Shown here one piece after another: positions 24,432 to 36,977 of a stretch of 64,000 bases of DNA; the first letter of the stretch is position 1, and each line of letters starts with the position of its first letter. The DNA comes from Lagenorhynchus albirostris (lineage: Eukaryota > Chordata > Mammalia > Artiodactyla > Delphinidae), in the NCBI RefSeq assembly GCF_949774975.1, contig NC_083105.1:68653424-68717423 (forward strand), given 5' to 3'. Position numbers and translations under genes: made by a program. The notes beneath the pieces were generated by a model. It saw only the letters and a list, made by a program, of their open reading frames with translations, searched no databases and had not been told where the DNA came from.

Positions 24432-24472
24432 GGAAGACATTTGTGGAGCTAGAGAGAAATGTGACACATTAG
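24432..24472 (+). CDS. ADAMTS20: ADAMTS20 exon D: 41-bp small exon of the catalytic domain
   Basis: This very small exon (41 bp) sits between acceptor TTTGTTTTAAG and donor GTAAGT. It supplies the last base of Arg, then EDICGAREKCDTL and the first base of Gly. Phases match exon C (2 nt) and exon E (2 nt). The two cysteines (C in EDIC and C in EKCD) are typical disulfide cysteines of the family. Its length is not a multiple of three, so skipping would shift the frame and destroy the zinc site. It is followed by the largest intron in the window, 15.7 kb, filled with L1 insertions. Confidence 0.92.
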
Positions 24473-24829
24473 GTAAGTTATTTGGTAAATAAAATATAGC
24501 TTGTATAATTGTTTACTGAATTATTTAAAATGATGTTTCGATTATCTTCCTTTTAATTTACACAATCATTTTGATTATTAATTAATGGTTAGTGTCACTA
24601 TTATTTGATTCTGCTCTAAGTTTTAAAGAATAATAAGAGCTAATATTTATGTACCAATTAATTTCTAAATATCAAGTGCTATGCAGAGCTTGGCATTTTA
24701 AAGTGTTTTATTGTGTAATATTTGATCCATACAAAATAGTACATAAAAACTTATATGCAAGTTTAAAGCAAAAAAAAAAAAAAAGAGTAGTCATGAATCC
24801 ACCACCAGATTTAAGAATTAGAAATTTAT

Positions 24830-27800
24830 CGGTACTGTTCTATGGCCTGTGCTAAGTCCTTATTCTCTCCCTTGCACTTCCCCAAGAGGTAACCAATAGC
24901 ATGAATTTTGTATGTGGCAGTTCCTTCCATCTTTTGAAAAATAGTTTTATTGTATATGTATATATTCCTAAAAGAAATTGCTTGATTATGCTTATTTTTG
25001 AGCTTTAGTTCATGCATTTTCACTGCTGTACAGTATTTCATCCACAGTTCACATATCTATATCCTGTCAGTGAATATTTGGGCTGATTCCAGCTGTTTTC
25101 TATTATGAACTTTATTATAAGAGCTAAGGTATATTCCTACGGTTAGAATTGCATGCCACTAAATGTGCTCATGTTTAACTTTATAAGATATACCAAATTA
25201 TTTTCTAAAGTGGTACCAATTTATACCTTTAATCAATAGTGTATAAGCATTCGTTTTGATTATGTCACTTTTAATACCAGGATCTTCAAATTTCTCATTT
25301 TTGCCAATCTAAATTTAATATATTTCATTATAGCAATAATTTTCAGTTCCCTGGTCACTAATGAGTTTGGACGTCTTTTTATACATTTACTGGTCATTTA
25401 TATTTCCTTTTTGGAGAGGAATGAAAGAAGTGAAGAAAACATTGCCTATTTTTCTGCTGTGGTATTTTTCATTTTCTTACTGCCTTTTAATGTTCTTTAT
25501 AACTTCTTGATACCAAACCCTTTTTGGTTTATATGTATTGTAAATATCTGTTAATAATTTGTTCCTTAGTGTTAATTGTTTTGTGTGTGTGAAAATGTAT
25601 GCTGTAGCTGAATGTATAACTTTAGGTTTAACAATTTTGTATCTTATTAAAGAAATTATAGCCTTCTGAGCCTTCTGTAGCTCAAAAGTCTGAGTGTACT
25701 ATCCTGTTTCCTTGTAAATATTTAAAGATTTGTCTTTTCACATTTAAATCTCTAAAGCATTTGGCATACTTTTTTTGATGTGGTATCACATAGGGATCTA
25801 GTTTTGTAAGTTCCTTTTCTCTGTGAATGTCCAGTTTCCTCAGATCACGCATTGACTAGTTTACCTCCTTTCATTAGAATCTGCAATGCCGTATATAAAG
25901 TTTCTGTTTGCACTGGTATGTGCAAATCATCCCGCTGTTTCATTAATCAATACTTTTTATTTAGTCCATGTGCCAATTTCATATTAGTTGAAATTTTATA
26001 GCTATATAATAAATCATCATAATTTATAGGATATATAACTCCATTTAATTTTCTTCAAGAGTATTTTGGCTATTCTTGGACCTTTGCTCTTCCATAAAAA
26101 TTTTAGACCAGCATGTCAAGTAATTATAAAACAATTATCTGTCTATTTATGAAGGTCTTTTAAAAATTTCTTTCAGTAGTATATAATATTTTCTTTCAAA
26201 GCTGGTCATGCACAACTTTCATTTACCTCTTTTATTAGTGTATGGTCTATGATGTTGATTGAGAGAAATGCATTAGATTATTTGGATTATTGATTTTAAA
26301 TCTAGCCACCTGATTCATTACTCTAACTAATCCTTATAATTTACCTGTGGATATTTATATCACTTGTGAATTATGGCTATTATTCCCCCTCTTCTTCAAT
26401 CCTTATAACTTTCTCTCGTTTTTCTCTTTTTCTTTCTTTTGTCTTAAAGCAAGACAAAAACCTTGTCGAATGTTGAATAGAAATGATGATGGTAGCCTTT
26501 TATCCTGGATTTTGAAAGGAATACTTGTGCAGTTTCACCATTAGGAATAATATTTGACATAGGTTCTTGGCAGATAAACTTATCATCATAGTTTTCTGAG
26601 ACTTAAAAAATGTATGCTTTTTTATTAAAAAATTTTGCAGATATTGAAGTGATCATACGATTAATTTAATCCTGTGAATTCCTTTTATGAGTTTTGTAAC
26701 ACTAAACCAAACTTGATCAAGGTTTTTCCTTTTTTTTTTAAACACACTGCTAGATTCCATTCCATGCATATATTTTCAGGAGTGAAATGATCTCCCTTTG
26801 ATTATATTTGTCTAATTTTGATACCAAGGTTTTATTCACCATACAGAATTTGTTGGAAGTGTATTATTTCTTTTCCCATTCTCTGGAAGATTTTATATAA
26901 TGTTGGAATGATCTATATCTTGAAAGCATGGGAGATCCCACCTAGAAAACCATCTGGGTTTCATCTTTCCTTTGTGGAAAGATATTTAACTATTTGATTT
27001 TTCCAACGGTAATCAGACTTTTAAAAAAATCTTTTTGAAGGTATTTTAAAAAATGTGTTTTTCTAGATATCTGACCATTTCTTTTAGTAGTAGTAAAATT
27101 AATTAGCTTAAATTATTCTCATAGCACTTTCTTTTAAGTTCTGTCAATAGCTATACTTCTGCCTGGTTTTATTTCTGGTATTATCTATTTACACTTCTTT
27201 ATAATGGCCCAATTTCACTGGAATATTGTCCATTGCATTTGTCTTTTTAAAGGATCAACTCTTTGCTTTCAATCTCATTTTTATTTCATTAATTTCTGCT
27301 TTCTCTTTTCTTTTCTTTCCAATTTACTCATGCTGTTCTATTTATAATGTAAACTGACTGTTAGCTCAATAACATCCAGGATTTTTTCTTTTCTAATTTT
27401 ATTGTTTAAGACTATCGATTTACTTCAAGGTATCATTTTATTGTGTCCCACAAATTTTGATAGGTATTTTTCATGTCATTTAAAATTCTAAATTCTAAGT
27501 ATGTATAAATTCATCATGATTTCTTTTTTGACTTATAATTTAGAAATGTGTTTAAAATTTTATGAATATATTCAGACTTACTGTTTTTTGTTTATTAAAT
27601 TCTAATTTAATTTCACTGTAGTTGGAGAACATGATCTATACGATACCCATTCTTTGAAATCTTTTGGTATTACCTGTATGGTCTATTATGTGGTCAGTTA
27701 AAAAAAATGTTTCATGTATGTTTAAACAGAATGTACATTCTTTAACTATGGTATACAGGTTTCTATATGCCTGTTAAATCAAACTTGCCGATTATCTTGT

Positions 27801-28093
27801 TCAAATCAACTGTATATTTACTAATTTTTTGCCTACTAGGTCACTTACTTAAAACATGAATATATCTCTGTCACTCTATCCCTTTTCAATTTTACATTAT
27901 AATTTTTACAATTACAGTATTCAAATTTTTTGTTTCATCTATTTTCAGGCTAACTTATTAGGCATATATAAGTTTGAATTGAACCTTCTACAATTGTGCA
28001 GTGACTTTTTTTTATCTCTAATAATGCTTTTTAAAGAAAATAAAGTCAGTATAGCTTTATGTTTAAAGTGCTGTGTCTGGCAATACTATAGCT
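24830..28093 (-). mobile_element. Older LINE-1, antisense, heavily diverged (left part)
   Basis: Minus-strand L1 3' and ORF2 sequence: CACTGCTGTACAGTATTTCATC-like text near 25020, AAAGTGGTACCAATTTATAC near 25210 and the ORF2-like GGAGAACATGATCTATACGA near 27625. It is cut by L1 copy 3 and seems to resume at 32470. The region has no usable open frame. Confidence 0.65.
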
Positions 28094-28106
28094 AGCCAAA
28101 CTTTTT
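28094..28106. repeat. Candidate target-site duplication, left, of L1 copy 3
   Basis: AGCCAAACTTTTT here resembles AGCCAACTTTTT at 32458-32469 (one base shorter). The T-rich end is the expected L1 endonuclease context for a minus-strand insertion. Confidence 0.5.
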
Positions 28107-29238
28107 TTTTAGGTCTCTGAAGTCTTTTTTTTTTTACATCTTTATTGGAGTATTATTGCTTTACAATGGTGTGTTAGTTTCTGCTTTATAACAAAGTGAA
28201 TCAGTTATACATATACATATGTTCCCATATGTCCTCCCTCTTGCATCTCCCTCCCACCCTCCCTATCCCACCGCTCTAGGTGGTCACATAGCACCGAGCT
28301 GATCTCCCTGTGCTATGCGGCTGCTTCCCACTAGCTATCTATTTTACGTTTGGTAGTGTATATATGTCCATGCCATTCTCTCACTTTGTCACAGCTTACC
28401 CTTCCCCCTCTCCATATCCTCAAGTCCATTCTCTAGTAGGACTGTGTCTTTATTCCCGTCTTACCCCTAGGTTCTTCATGACATTTTTTTTTCTTAGATT
28501 CCATATATATCTGTTAGCATACGGTATTTGTCTTTCTCTTCTCTTTCTGACTTACTTCACTCTGTATGACAGACTCTGGGTTGATCCACCTCACTACAAA
28601 TAACTCAATTTCGATTCTTTTATGGCCGAGTAATATTCCATTGTATATATGTGCCACATCTTCTTTATCCATTCATCCAATGATGGACACAGGTCGCTTC
28701 CATCTCCTGGCTATTGTAAATAGAGCTGCAATGAACATTTTGGTACATGACTCTTTTTGAATTATGGTTTTCTCAGGGTATATGCCCAGTAGTAGGATTG
28801 CTGGGTCGTACGGTAGTTCTATTTGTAGTTTTTTAAGGAACCTGCATACTGTTCTCCATAGTGGCTGTACCAATTCACATTCCCACCAACAGTGCAAGAG
28901 TGTTCCCTTTTCTCCACACACTCTCCAGGATTTATTGTTTCTAGATTTTTTGATGATGGCCATTCTGACAGGTGTGAGATGATATCTCATTGTAGTTTTG
29001 ATTTGCATTTCTCTAATGATTAATGATGTTGAGCATTCTTTCATGTGTTTGTTGGCAATCTGTATATCTTCTCTGGAGAAATGTCTGTTTAGGTCTTCTG
29101 CCCATTTTTGGATTGGGTTGTTTTTTTTTGTTATTGAGCTGCATGAGCTGCTTGTATGTTTTGGAGATTAATCCTTTGTGTCAGTTGCTTCATTTGCAAA
29201 TATTTTCTCCCATTCTGAGGGTTGTCTTTTGGTCTTGT

Positions 29239-30972
29239 TTATGGTTTCCTTTGCTTGCAAAAGCTTTGAAGTTTCGTTAGGTCCCATTTGTTTATTTTTG
29301 TTTTTATTGCCATTTCTCTAGGAGGTGGGTCAAAACGGATCTTGCTGTGATTTATGTCATAGAGTGTTCTGCCTATGTTTTCCTCTAAGAGTTTGACAGT
29401 TTCTGGCCTTACATTTAGGTCTTTAATCCATTTTGAGCTTATTTTTGTGTATGGTGTTAGGGAGTGTTCTAATCTCATACTTTTACATGTACCTGTCCAG
29501 TTTTCCCAGCACCACTTATTGAAGAGGCTGTCCTTTCTCCACTGTATATTCCTGCCTCCTTTATCAAAGATAAGGTGACCATATGTGCGTGGGTTTATCT
29601 CTGGGCTTTCTGTCCAATTCCATTGATCTATCTTTCTGTTTTTGTGCCAGTACCATATTGTCTTGATTACTATAGCTTTGTAGTATAGTCTGAAGTCAGG
29701 TAGTCTGATTCCGCCAACTCTGTTTTTTTCCCTCAAGACTGCTTTGGCTATTCGGGGTCTTTTGTGTCTCCATACAAATTTTAAGATTTTTTGTTCTAGT
29801 TCTATAAAAATTGCCATTGGTAATTTGATAGGGATTATATTGAATCTGTAGATTGCTTTCGGTAGTATAGTCATTTTCACAATATTGATTCTTCCAATCC
29901 AAGAACATGATATATCTCTCCATCTATTTGTCTCATCTTTAATTTCTTTCATCAGTGTCTTATAATTTTCTGCATACAGGTCTTTTGTCTCCTTAGGTAG
30001 GTTTATTCCTAGATATTTTATTCTTTTTGTTGCAGTGGTAAATGGGAGTGTTTTCTTAATTTCACTTTCAGATTTCTCATCATTAGTGTATAGGAATGCA
30101 AGAGATTTCTGTGCATTAATTTTGTATCCTGCTACTTTACCAAATTCATTGATTAGCTCTAGTAGTTTTCTGGTAGCATCTTTAGGATTCTCTATGTATA
30201 GTATCATGTCATCTGCAAACAGTGACAGCTTTACTTCTTCTTTTCCGATTTGTATTCCTTTTATTTCCTTTTCTTCTCTGATTGCTGTGGCTAAAACTTC
30301 CAAAACTATGTTGAATAAGAGTGGTGAGAGTGGGCAACCTTGTCTTGTTCCTGATCTTAGTGGAAATGCTTTCAGTTTTTCACCATTGAAGATGATGTTG
30401 GCTGTGGGTTTGTCATTTATGGCCTTTATTATGTTGAGGGAAGTTCCCTCTATGCCTATTTTCTGCAGGGTTTTTATCATAAATGGGTGTTGAATTTTGT
30501 CGAAAGCTTTCTCTGCATCTATTGAGATGATCATATGGTTTTTCTCCTTCAATTGCTTAATATGGTGTATCACAGTGATTGATTTGTGTATATTGAAGAA
30601 TCCTTGCATTGCTGGAATAAACCCCACTTGATCATGGTGTATGATCCTTTTAATGTGCTGTTGTATTCTGTTTGCTAGTATTTTGTTGAGGATTTTTACA
30701 TCTATGTTCATCAGTGATATTGGCCTGTAATTTTCTTTCTTTGTGACATCCTTGTCTGGTTTTGGTATCAGGGTGATGGTGGCCTCATAGAATGAGTTTG
30801 GGAGTGTTCCTCCCTCTGCTATGTTTTGGAAGAGTTTGAGAAGGATAGGTGTTAGCTCTTCTCTAAATGTTTGATAGAATTCACCTGTGAAGTCATCTGG
30901 TTCTGGGCTTTTGTTTGTTGGAATACTTTTAATCACAATTTCAATTTCAGTGCTTGTGATTGGTCTGTTCAT
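29239..30972 (-). pseudogene. L1 ORF2 reverse-transcriptase part, 577-codon open frame, copy 3
   Basis: This is the longest open frame in the window. It begins in the ORF2 linker (MNRPITSTEIEIVIKSIPTN), includes YRPISLMNIDVKILNKILAN, IISIDAEKAFDKIQHPFMIK, the catalytic FADD box (FADDMILYIENP, 30208-30219), and continues into the thumb and C-terminal region, ending near KLQSFCKQRKP. The endonuclease part is separated by stops and by the inversion, and the C-terminus lies in other frames. Relative preservation shows this insertion is younger than the flanking L1. Confidence 0.9.
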
Positions 30973-31955
30973 ATTTTATATTTCTTCCTGGTTCAGTCTC
31001 AGAAGGTTGTGCTTTTCTAAGAATTTGTCCGTTTCTTCCAGGTTGTCCATGTCATTGACATAGAGTTGCTTGCAGTGATCTCTCATGATCTTTTGTATTT
31101 CTGCAATGTCAGTTGTTACTTCTCCTTTTTCATTTCTAATTCTATTGATTTGAGTCTTCTCCCTTTTTTTCTTGATGAGTCTGGCTAATGTTTATCAATT
31201 TTGTTTATCTTCTCAAAGAACCAGCTTTTAGTTTTATTGATCTTTGCTATTGTTTCCTTCATTTCTTTTTCATTTATTTCTGTTCTGATATTTATGATTT
31301 CTTTCCTTCTGCTAACTTTGAGGTTTTCCTGTTCTTCTTTCTCTAATTGCTTTAGGTGGAAGTTTAGATTGTTTTTCGAGATGTTTCCTGTTTCTTAAGG
31401 TAGGGTTGTATTGCTATAAACTTCCCCCTAGAACTGCTTTTGCTGCATCCCATAGGTTTTGGGTCGTCGTGTCTCCATTGTCATTTGTTTCTAGGTATTT
31501 TTTTATTTCCTCTTTGATTTCTTCAGTGATCACTTCGTTATTAAGTAGTGTATTGTTTTGCCTCGATGTGTTTGTATTTTTTACAGATCTTTTCCTGTAA
31601 TTGCTATCTAGTCTCATAGCGTGGTCGGAAAAGATACTTGATACAATTTCAGTTTTCTTAAATTTACCAAGGCTTGGTTTGTGACCCAAGATATGATCTA
31701 TCCTGGAGAATGTTCCATGAGCACTTGAGAAAAATGTGTCTTCTGTTGTTTTTGGATGGAATGTCCTATAAATATCAATTAAGTCCATCTTGTTTAATGT
31801 ATCATTTAAAGATTGTGTTTCCTTATTGATTTTCATTTTGGACGATCTGTCCTTTGGTGAAAGTGGAGTGTTAAAGTCCCCTACTATGAATGTGTTACTG
31901 TCGATTTTTCCTCTTATGGCTGTTAGTATTTGCCTTGTGTATTGAGGTGCTCTTA

Positions 31956-32457
31956 ATTTGATGGAGAAATTAAAACCTTTACAGACAAGCAAAAGCTGAG
32001 AGAGTTCAGCACCACCAAACCAGCTTTACAACAAATGCTAAAGGAACTTCTCTAGGCAAGAAACACAAGAGAAGGAAAAGGCCTACAATAAAAAACCCAA
32101 AACAATTAAGAATATGGGAATAGGAACATACATATCAATAATTACCTTAAATGTAAATGGATTAAATGCTTCAACCAAAAGGCATAGACTAGCTGAATGG
32201 ATATAAAAACAAGACCCATATATATGCTGTCTACAAGAGACCCACTTCATACCTAGGGACACATACAGACTGAAAGTGAGGGGATGGAAAAAGATATTCC
32301 ATGCAAATGGAAATCAAAAGAAAGCTGGAGTAGCAATTCTCATGTCAGACAAAATAGACTTTAAAATAAAGTCTAGTACAAGAGACAAAGAAGGACACTA
32401 CATAATGATCAAGGGATCAATCCAAGAAGAAGATAAAACAATTGTAAATATTTATGC
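31956..32457 (+). pseudogene. Inverted 5' segment of L1 copy 3 (ORF1 end and ORF2 start)
   Basis: Plus-strand text includes the ORF1 end (AGCAAAAGCTGAGAGAGTTC, ALQQMLKELL) and, from about 32276, the endonuclease start (RGWKKIFHANGNQKKAGVAI). It joins the minus-strand part at 31953-31956 with a short TTA filler. Confidence 0.88.
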
Positions 32458-33870
32458 AGCCAACTTTTTCTTGTTTAGTATTTGCTAGATATCTTTTCCT
32501 TCAATTTTCCATTGTCCTGTTACTTCAGGTGTTTTTATTGGAAACAACATATAATTGGATTTAAAAAATAACATCCATAATAATGTCTGTTTAACTACCA
32601 ACCTTAGTCCATGTACATTTATTATAATTGTTTTCCATGCTTTTATTTCTTTTTGTCTTCATGCTTTATTCAAGCATCTCTAACATGCATTTTATTATTT
32701 TTCTCTTTGGCTGCATCTAATCTGATATTTCACCTGTCCTCTGAGTTTTCCAGTTCAACATAAGTTTTTCAATTTAAAATATCCTAGTTAGTTCTTATTC
32801 AAAATCTGTGTGTTCATTTTGTTTACATTCTTTTTATATTTGCTTATATTTGTAATTGCCTTTCATGTTTACTGACACATTTATTTGGAGTAATTTTATA
32901 TACCATCTTTGACAATTCCCATATCCTAAACATTTGATAGCCAAATATGTGGTTTCTGCTAACTTTCTCTTATGCTGACTTGTTGGTTTGTATGTTTGGT
33001 GATCTCTGATCATAAGCTCATATTTACTTAATATTAACCCATAAGGTTAGTGGTGGACCACTTAAAAAGTGTGTGCTTTCCTCTAGAGAGCATTTTCAGT
33101 TGTTTTTGCTGTAATCCAAAGGGTGTTACTAACCAAGGTCCCTGACTTAAGGCAGAGAATTCAGAATCAGATCCTGTACCTTGAAACTTCCTATAGCAAG
33201 TTCTGGATCATATTGCTTTTATCAGTATTATCCCTCAGAGTAATTCCTATCCCTACTATTCATTGCTTACCAGTTAGAATTTAGCCCATGGTATAAATGT
33301 TTATATGTATGTATGCATGCGTGCATAGGTATGAGATGGGCAGGGAGAGAATATATGTTAGGTTTTGGAGGTGTGGGGATTTGATAGTTCTTGTACACTG
33401 TGAGGTCAGTATTCATTAAAAAAGTACTTTTTAATACTGGTCTTGTTTCTTTGTGGTAGGAGGACTGTCTAGAAACTCTAATCTTCCACAAATGTGGAAA
33501 CAGACACCTGCTACTCTAATTTTTACAACAGACCCCATTCTCTTCTCCTTGCAAACTATTCTCTGACTTTGTAGACATATTTTATGAGTCAATCATCTAA
33601 GAAGAATCCATTGAATATGTTATATTTCTTATATTATCTATGCCTTGTTGTCACATCTTTATACTAAAAGTTAAGTATGAATATGTCAGCCATATCTTAC
33701 TATTTTTTAATGATTTAATGTTAGACATTCTTGGCTATTCATGTAGAAGTGGGTGGTCTCCTGGTCCCCATTCTTTTTTTTGCAGTTTTCAGCCACTCCT
33801 GTGCACATAAATCATAGTGATATCTAGAAACATAGAATGTGAAAATAAAAGTATTCCTATTATCCTTTAA
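32458..33870. other. Older L1 remainder and unassigned intron
   Basis: About 32470-32900 looks like the continuation of the old minus-strand L1 (ACCAACCTTAGTCCATGTAC near 32600). From 32900 to 33870 I recognise nothing. Confidence 0.5.
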
Positions 33871-33879
33871 GTCAAGAGT

Positions 33880-34065
33880 AATGGTGATGATAATAATAGC
33901 TGATATATTTGAGTGCCTACTATGTATCATACACTATGTTAAGGTTAACATGATTGGACTTATTTAGTCTTCACAACAAACCTATGAAGTAAGACCTATA
34001 ATTTCAATTTTATAAATGAGGATAAATAATTTGCCCAAGGCTACATAGTGTGTATTAATACAAGA
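33880..34065 (-). mobile_element. MIR SINE fossil, antisense
   Basis: Minus-strand MIR: GAGTGCCTACTATGTATCAT, CACAACAAACCTATGAAGTA, TTTTATAAATGAGGATAAAT and GCCCAAGGCTACATAG. Confidence 0.8.
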
Positions 34066-34499
34066 TTTAGTATTTTTTCCCATCTAAAATATGTGGAAAA
34101 AAATAACAAGCTAAGAATAGTTTTTTTTAACATCTTTATTGTAATATAATTTCTTCACAATATTGTGTTACTTTCTGCTGTATAACAGAGTGAATCAGCT
34201 ATATGTATACATATATCCCCATTTCCCCTCCCTCTTGCATCTCCCTCCCACCCTCCCTATCCCACCCCACCAGGTGGTCACAAAACATCGAGCTGATCTC
34301 CCTGTGCAATGCAGCTGCTTCCCACTAGCTATCTATTTTACATTTAGTAGTGTATATATGTCAATGCTACTCTCTCACTTCATCCCAGCTTACCCTTCCC
34401 CCTCCCTGTGTCCTCAAGTCCATTCTCTATGTCTGTCTGCATCTTTATTCCTGTCCTGCCTCTAGGTACATCAGAACCTTTTTTTTTTTTTTTAGATTC

Positions 34500-36860
34500 C
34501 ATATATATGTGTTAGCATATGGTATTTGTTTTTCTCTTTCTGACTTACTTCACTCTGTATGACAGACTCTATGGCCATCCATTTCATTTCTTTTATGGCT
34601 GAGTAATATTCTACTGTGTGTATGTGCCACATCTTCTTTATCAATTCATCTGTTGATGGACACTCAGGTTGCTTCCATGTCCTGGCTATTGTAGACACTG
34701 CTGCAGTGAACATTGGGATACATGTCTCTTTTTGAATTATGGTCTCCTCAGGGTATATGCCCAGTAGTGGGATTGGTGGGTCATATGGTAATTCTATTTT
34801 TAGTTTTGTAAGGAACCTCCATAGTGTTCTCCATTAGTGGCTGTATCAATTTACATTCCCACCAACAGTACAAGAGGGTTGCCTTTTCTCTACATCCTCT
34901 CCAGCATTTATTGTTTGTAGAGTTTTTGATAATGGCCATTCTGACCGGAGTGAGGTGATACCTCATTGTAGTTTTGATTTGCATTTCCCTAATGATTAGT
35001 GATGTTGAGCATCTTTTCATGTGTTTGTTGGCAATCTGTATATCTTCTCTGGAGAAATGTATATTTAGGTCTTTTGCCCATATTGAATTGGGCTGTTAGC
35101 TTTTTTGATTTTGAGCTGCATGAGCTGCTTGTATATTTTGGAGATTAATCCTTTGTCAGTTGCTTCATTTCCAAATATTTTCTCCCATTCTGAGATTTGT
35201 CTTTTGGTCTTTTTTATGGTTTCCTTTGCTATGCAAAACTTTTAAGTTTCATTAGGTCCCATTTGTTTATTTTTGTTTTTATTACCATTTCTCTAGGAGG
35301 TGGGTCAAAACGGATCTTGCTATGATTTGTGTCATAGATTATTCTGCCTATGTTTCCTCTGAGAGTTTGATGGTGTCTGGCCTTACATTTAGGTCTTTAA
35401 TCCATTTTGAGTTTATTTTTGTATATGGCATTAGGGAGTGTTCTAATTTCATTATTTTACATGTAGCTGTCCATTTTTCCCAGCACCACTTATTGAAGAG
35501 GCTGTCTTTTCTCCACTGTATATTCTTGCCTCCTTTATCAAAGATAAGGTGACCATATGTGTGTGGGTTTTCTCTGGGCTTTCTGTCCTGTTCCATTGAT
35601 CTATATTTCAGTTTTTGTGCCGGTACCATACTGTCTTGATTACTGTCGCTTTGTAGTATAGTCTGAAGTCAGGGAGCCAGATTCCTCCCGCTCTGTTTTT
35701 CTGTCTCAAGATTGCTCTTGCTATTCGCAGTCTTTTGTGTTTCCATACAAATTGTGAAATTTTTTGTTCTAGCCCTGTGAAAAATGCCAGTGGTAGTTTG
35801 ATAGGGATTGTGTGGAATCTGTATATTGCTATGGGTATTGTAGTCATTTTCACAATGTTGATTCTTCCAATCCAAGAACATGGTATATCTTTCCATCTGT
35901 TTGTATCATGTTTAATTTCTTTCATCAGTGTCTCATAGTTTCCTGTTTCTTAAGGTAGGATTGTATTTCTATAAACTTCCCTCTTAGAACTGCTTTTGCT
36001 GCATCCTATAGGTTTTGGGTCATCGTGTTTTCATTGTCATTTGTTTCTAGGTATTTTTTGATTTCCTCTTTGATTTCTTCAGTGATCTGTTGGTTGTTTA
36101 ATAGCATATCATTTAGCCTCCATGTGTTTGTATTTTTTACAGTTTTTTTCCTGTAATTGATATCTAGTCTCATAGCATTGTGGTTGGAAAAGGTAGTTCA
36201 TACGATTTCAGTTTTCTTAAATTTATCAAGGCTTTATTAGACCCAAGATATGATCTATCCTGGAGAATGTTCCATCAGCATTTGACTAGAAAGTGTATTC
36301 TGTTGTTTTTGGATGGAATGTCCTATAAATATCAGTTAAGCCCATCTTGTTTAATGTGTCATTTAAAGCTTGTGTTTCCTTATTTATTTTCCTTTTGGAT
36401 GATCTGTCCTTTGGTGAAAGTGGGATGTTAAAGTCCCCTACTATTATTGTGTTACTGTCAATTTCCTCTTTTATGGCTGTTAGCATTTGCCTTATGTATT
36501 GAGGTGCTCCTATGTTGGGTGCATAAATATTTACAATTGTTATATCTTCTCTTGGATTGATCCCTTTATCATTATTTAGTGTCCTTCTTTGTCTCTTGCT
36601 ATAGTCTTCACTTTTAAGTCTACTTTGTCTGATATGAGAATTGCTACTCCAGCTTTCTTTTGATTTCAATTTACATGGAATATATTTTTCCATCCCCTCA
36701 CTTTCAGTCTATATGTGTCCCTAGGTCTGAAGTGGGTCTCTTGTAGACAGCATGTATATGGGTCTTTTTTTTGTATCCATTCAGCCAGTCTGTGTCTTTG
36801 GTTGGAGCATTTAATCCATTTACATTTAAGGTAATTATTAATATGTACTTTCCTATTACC
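34500..36860 (-). pseudogene. L1 ORF2 remnant lacking the RT core, copy 4
   Basis: Recognisable pieces are the C-terminus (34492-34713), the region 35348-35925 (NRWKDIPCSWIGRINIVKMT) and the endonuclease part 36286-36693 (TIVNIYAPNIGAPQYIRQML). No FADD box occurs because the RT palm is deleted at about 35939. It is non-functional. Confidence 0.87.
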
Positions 36861-36977
36861 ATTTTCTTAATTGTTTTGGGTTTGTTTTTGTAGGTATTTT
36901 CCTTCTCTTGTGTTTCCTGCCTAGAGAAGTTCCTTTAGCATTTGTTGTAAAGCTGATTTCATGGTGCTGAATTCTCT

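Larger units (their letters stand above)
28107..32457 (-). mobile_element. LINE-1 with 5' inversion (L1 copy 3)
   Basis: From 28124 to about 31953 the sequence is L1 on the minus strand: 3'UTR from 28136, then ORF2 up to the endonuclease region (APQYTRQILT). At about 31953 orientation flips. From 31956 to about 32457 the plus strand carries the end of ORF1 and the start of ORF2, stopping at IVNIYA. The two halves meet almost exactly in the intact L1 order, the pattern expected from twin priming. The last 17 bases at the 3' side (AGGTCTCTGAAGTC between two T runs) may be a tiny 3' transduction. Confidence 0.88.

Noticed and set aside
34121..34500. Duplicate gene-like similarity between 28136-28620 and 34123-34620
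   Set aside because: It is the shared L1 3'UTR and ORF2 end of two insertions, not a segmental duplication.
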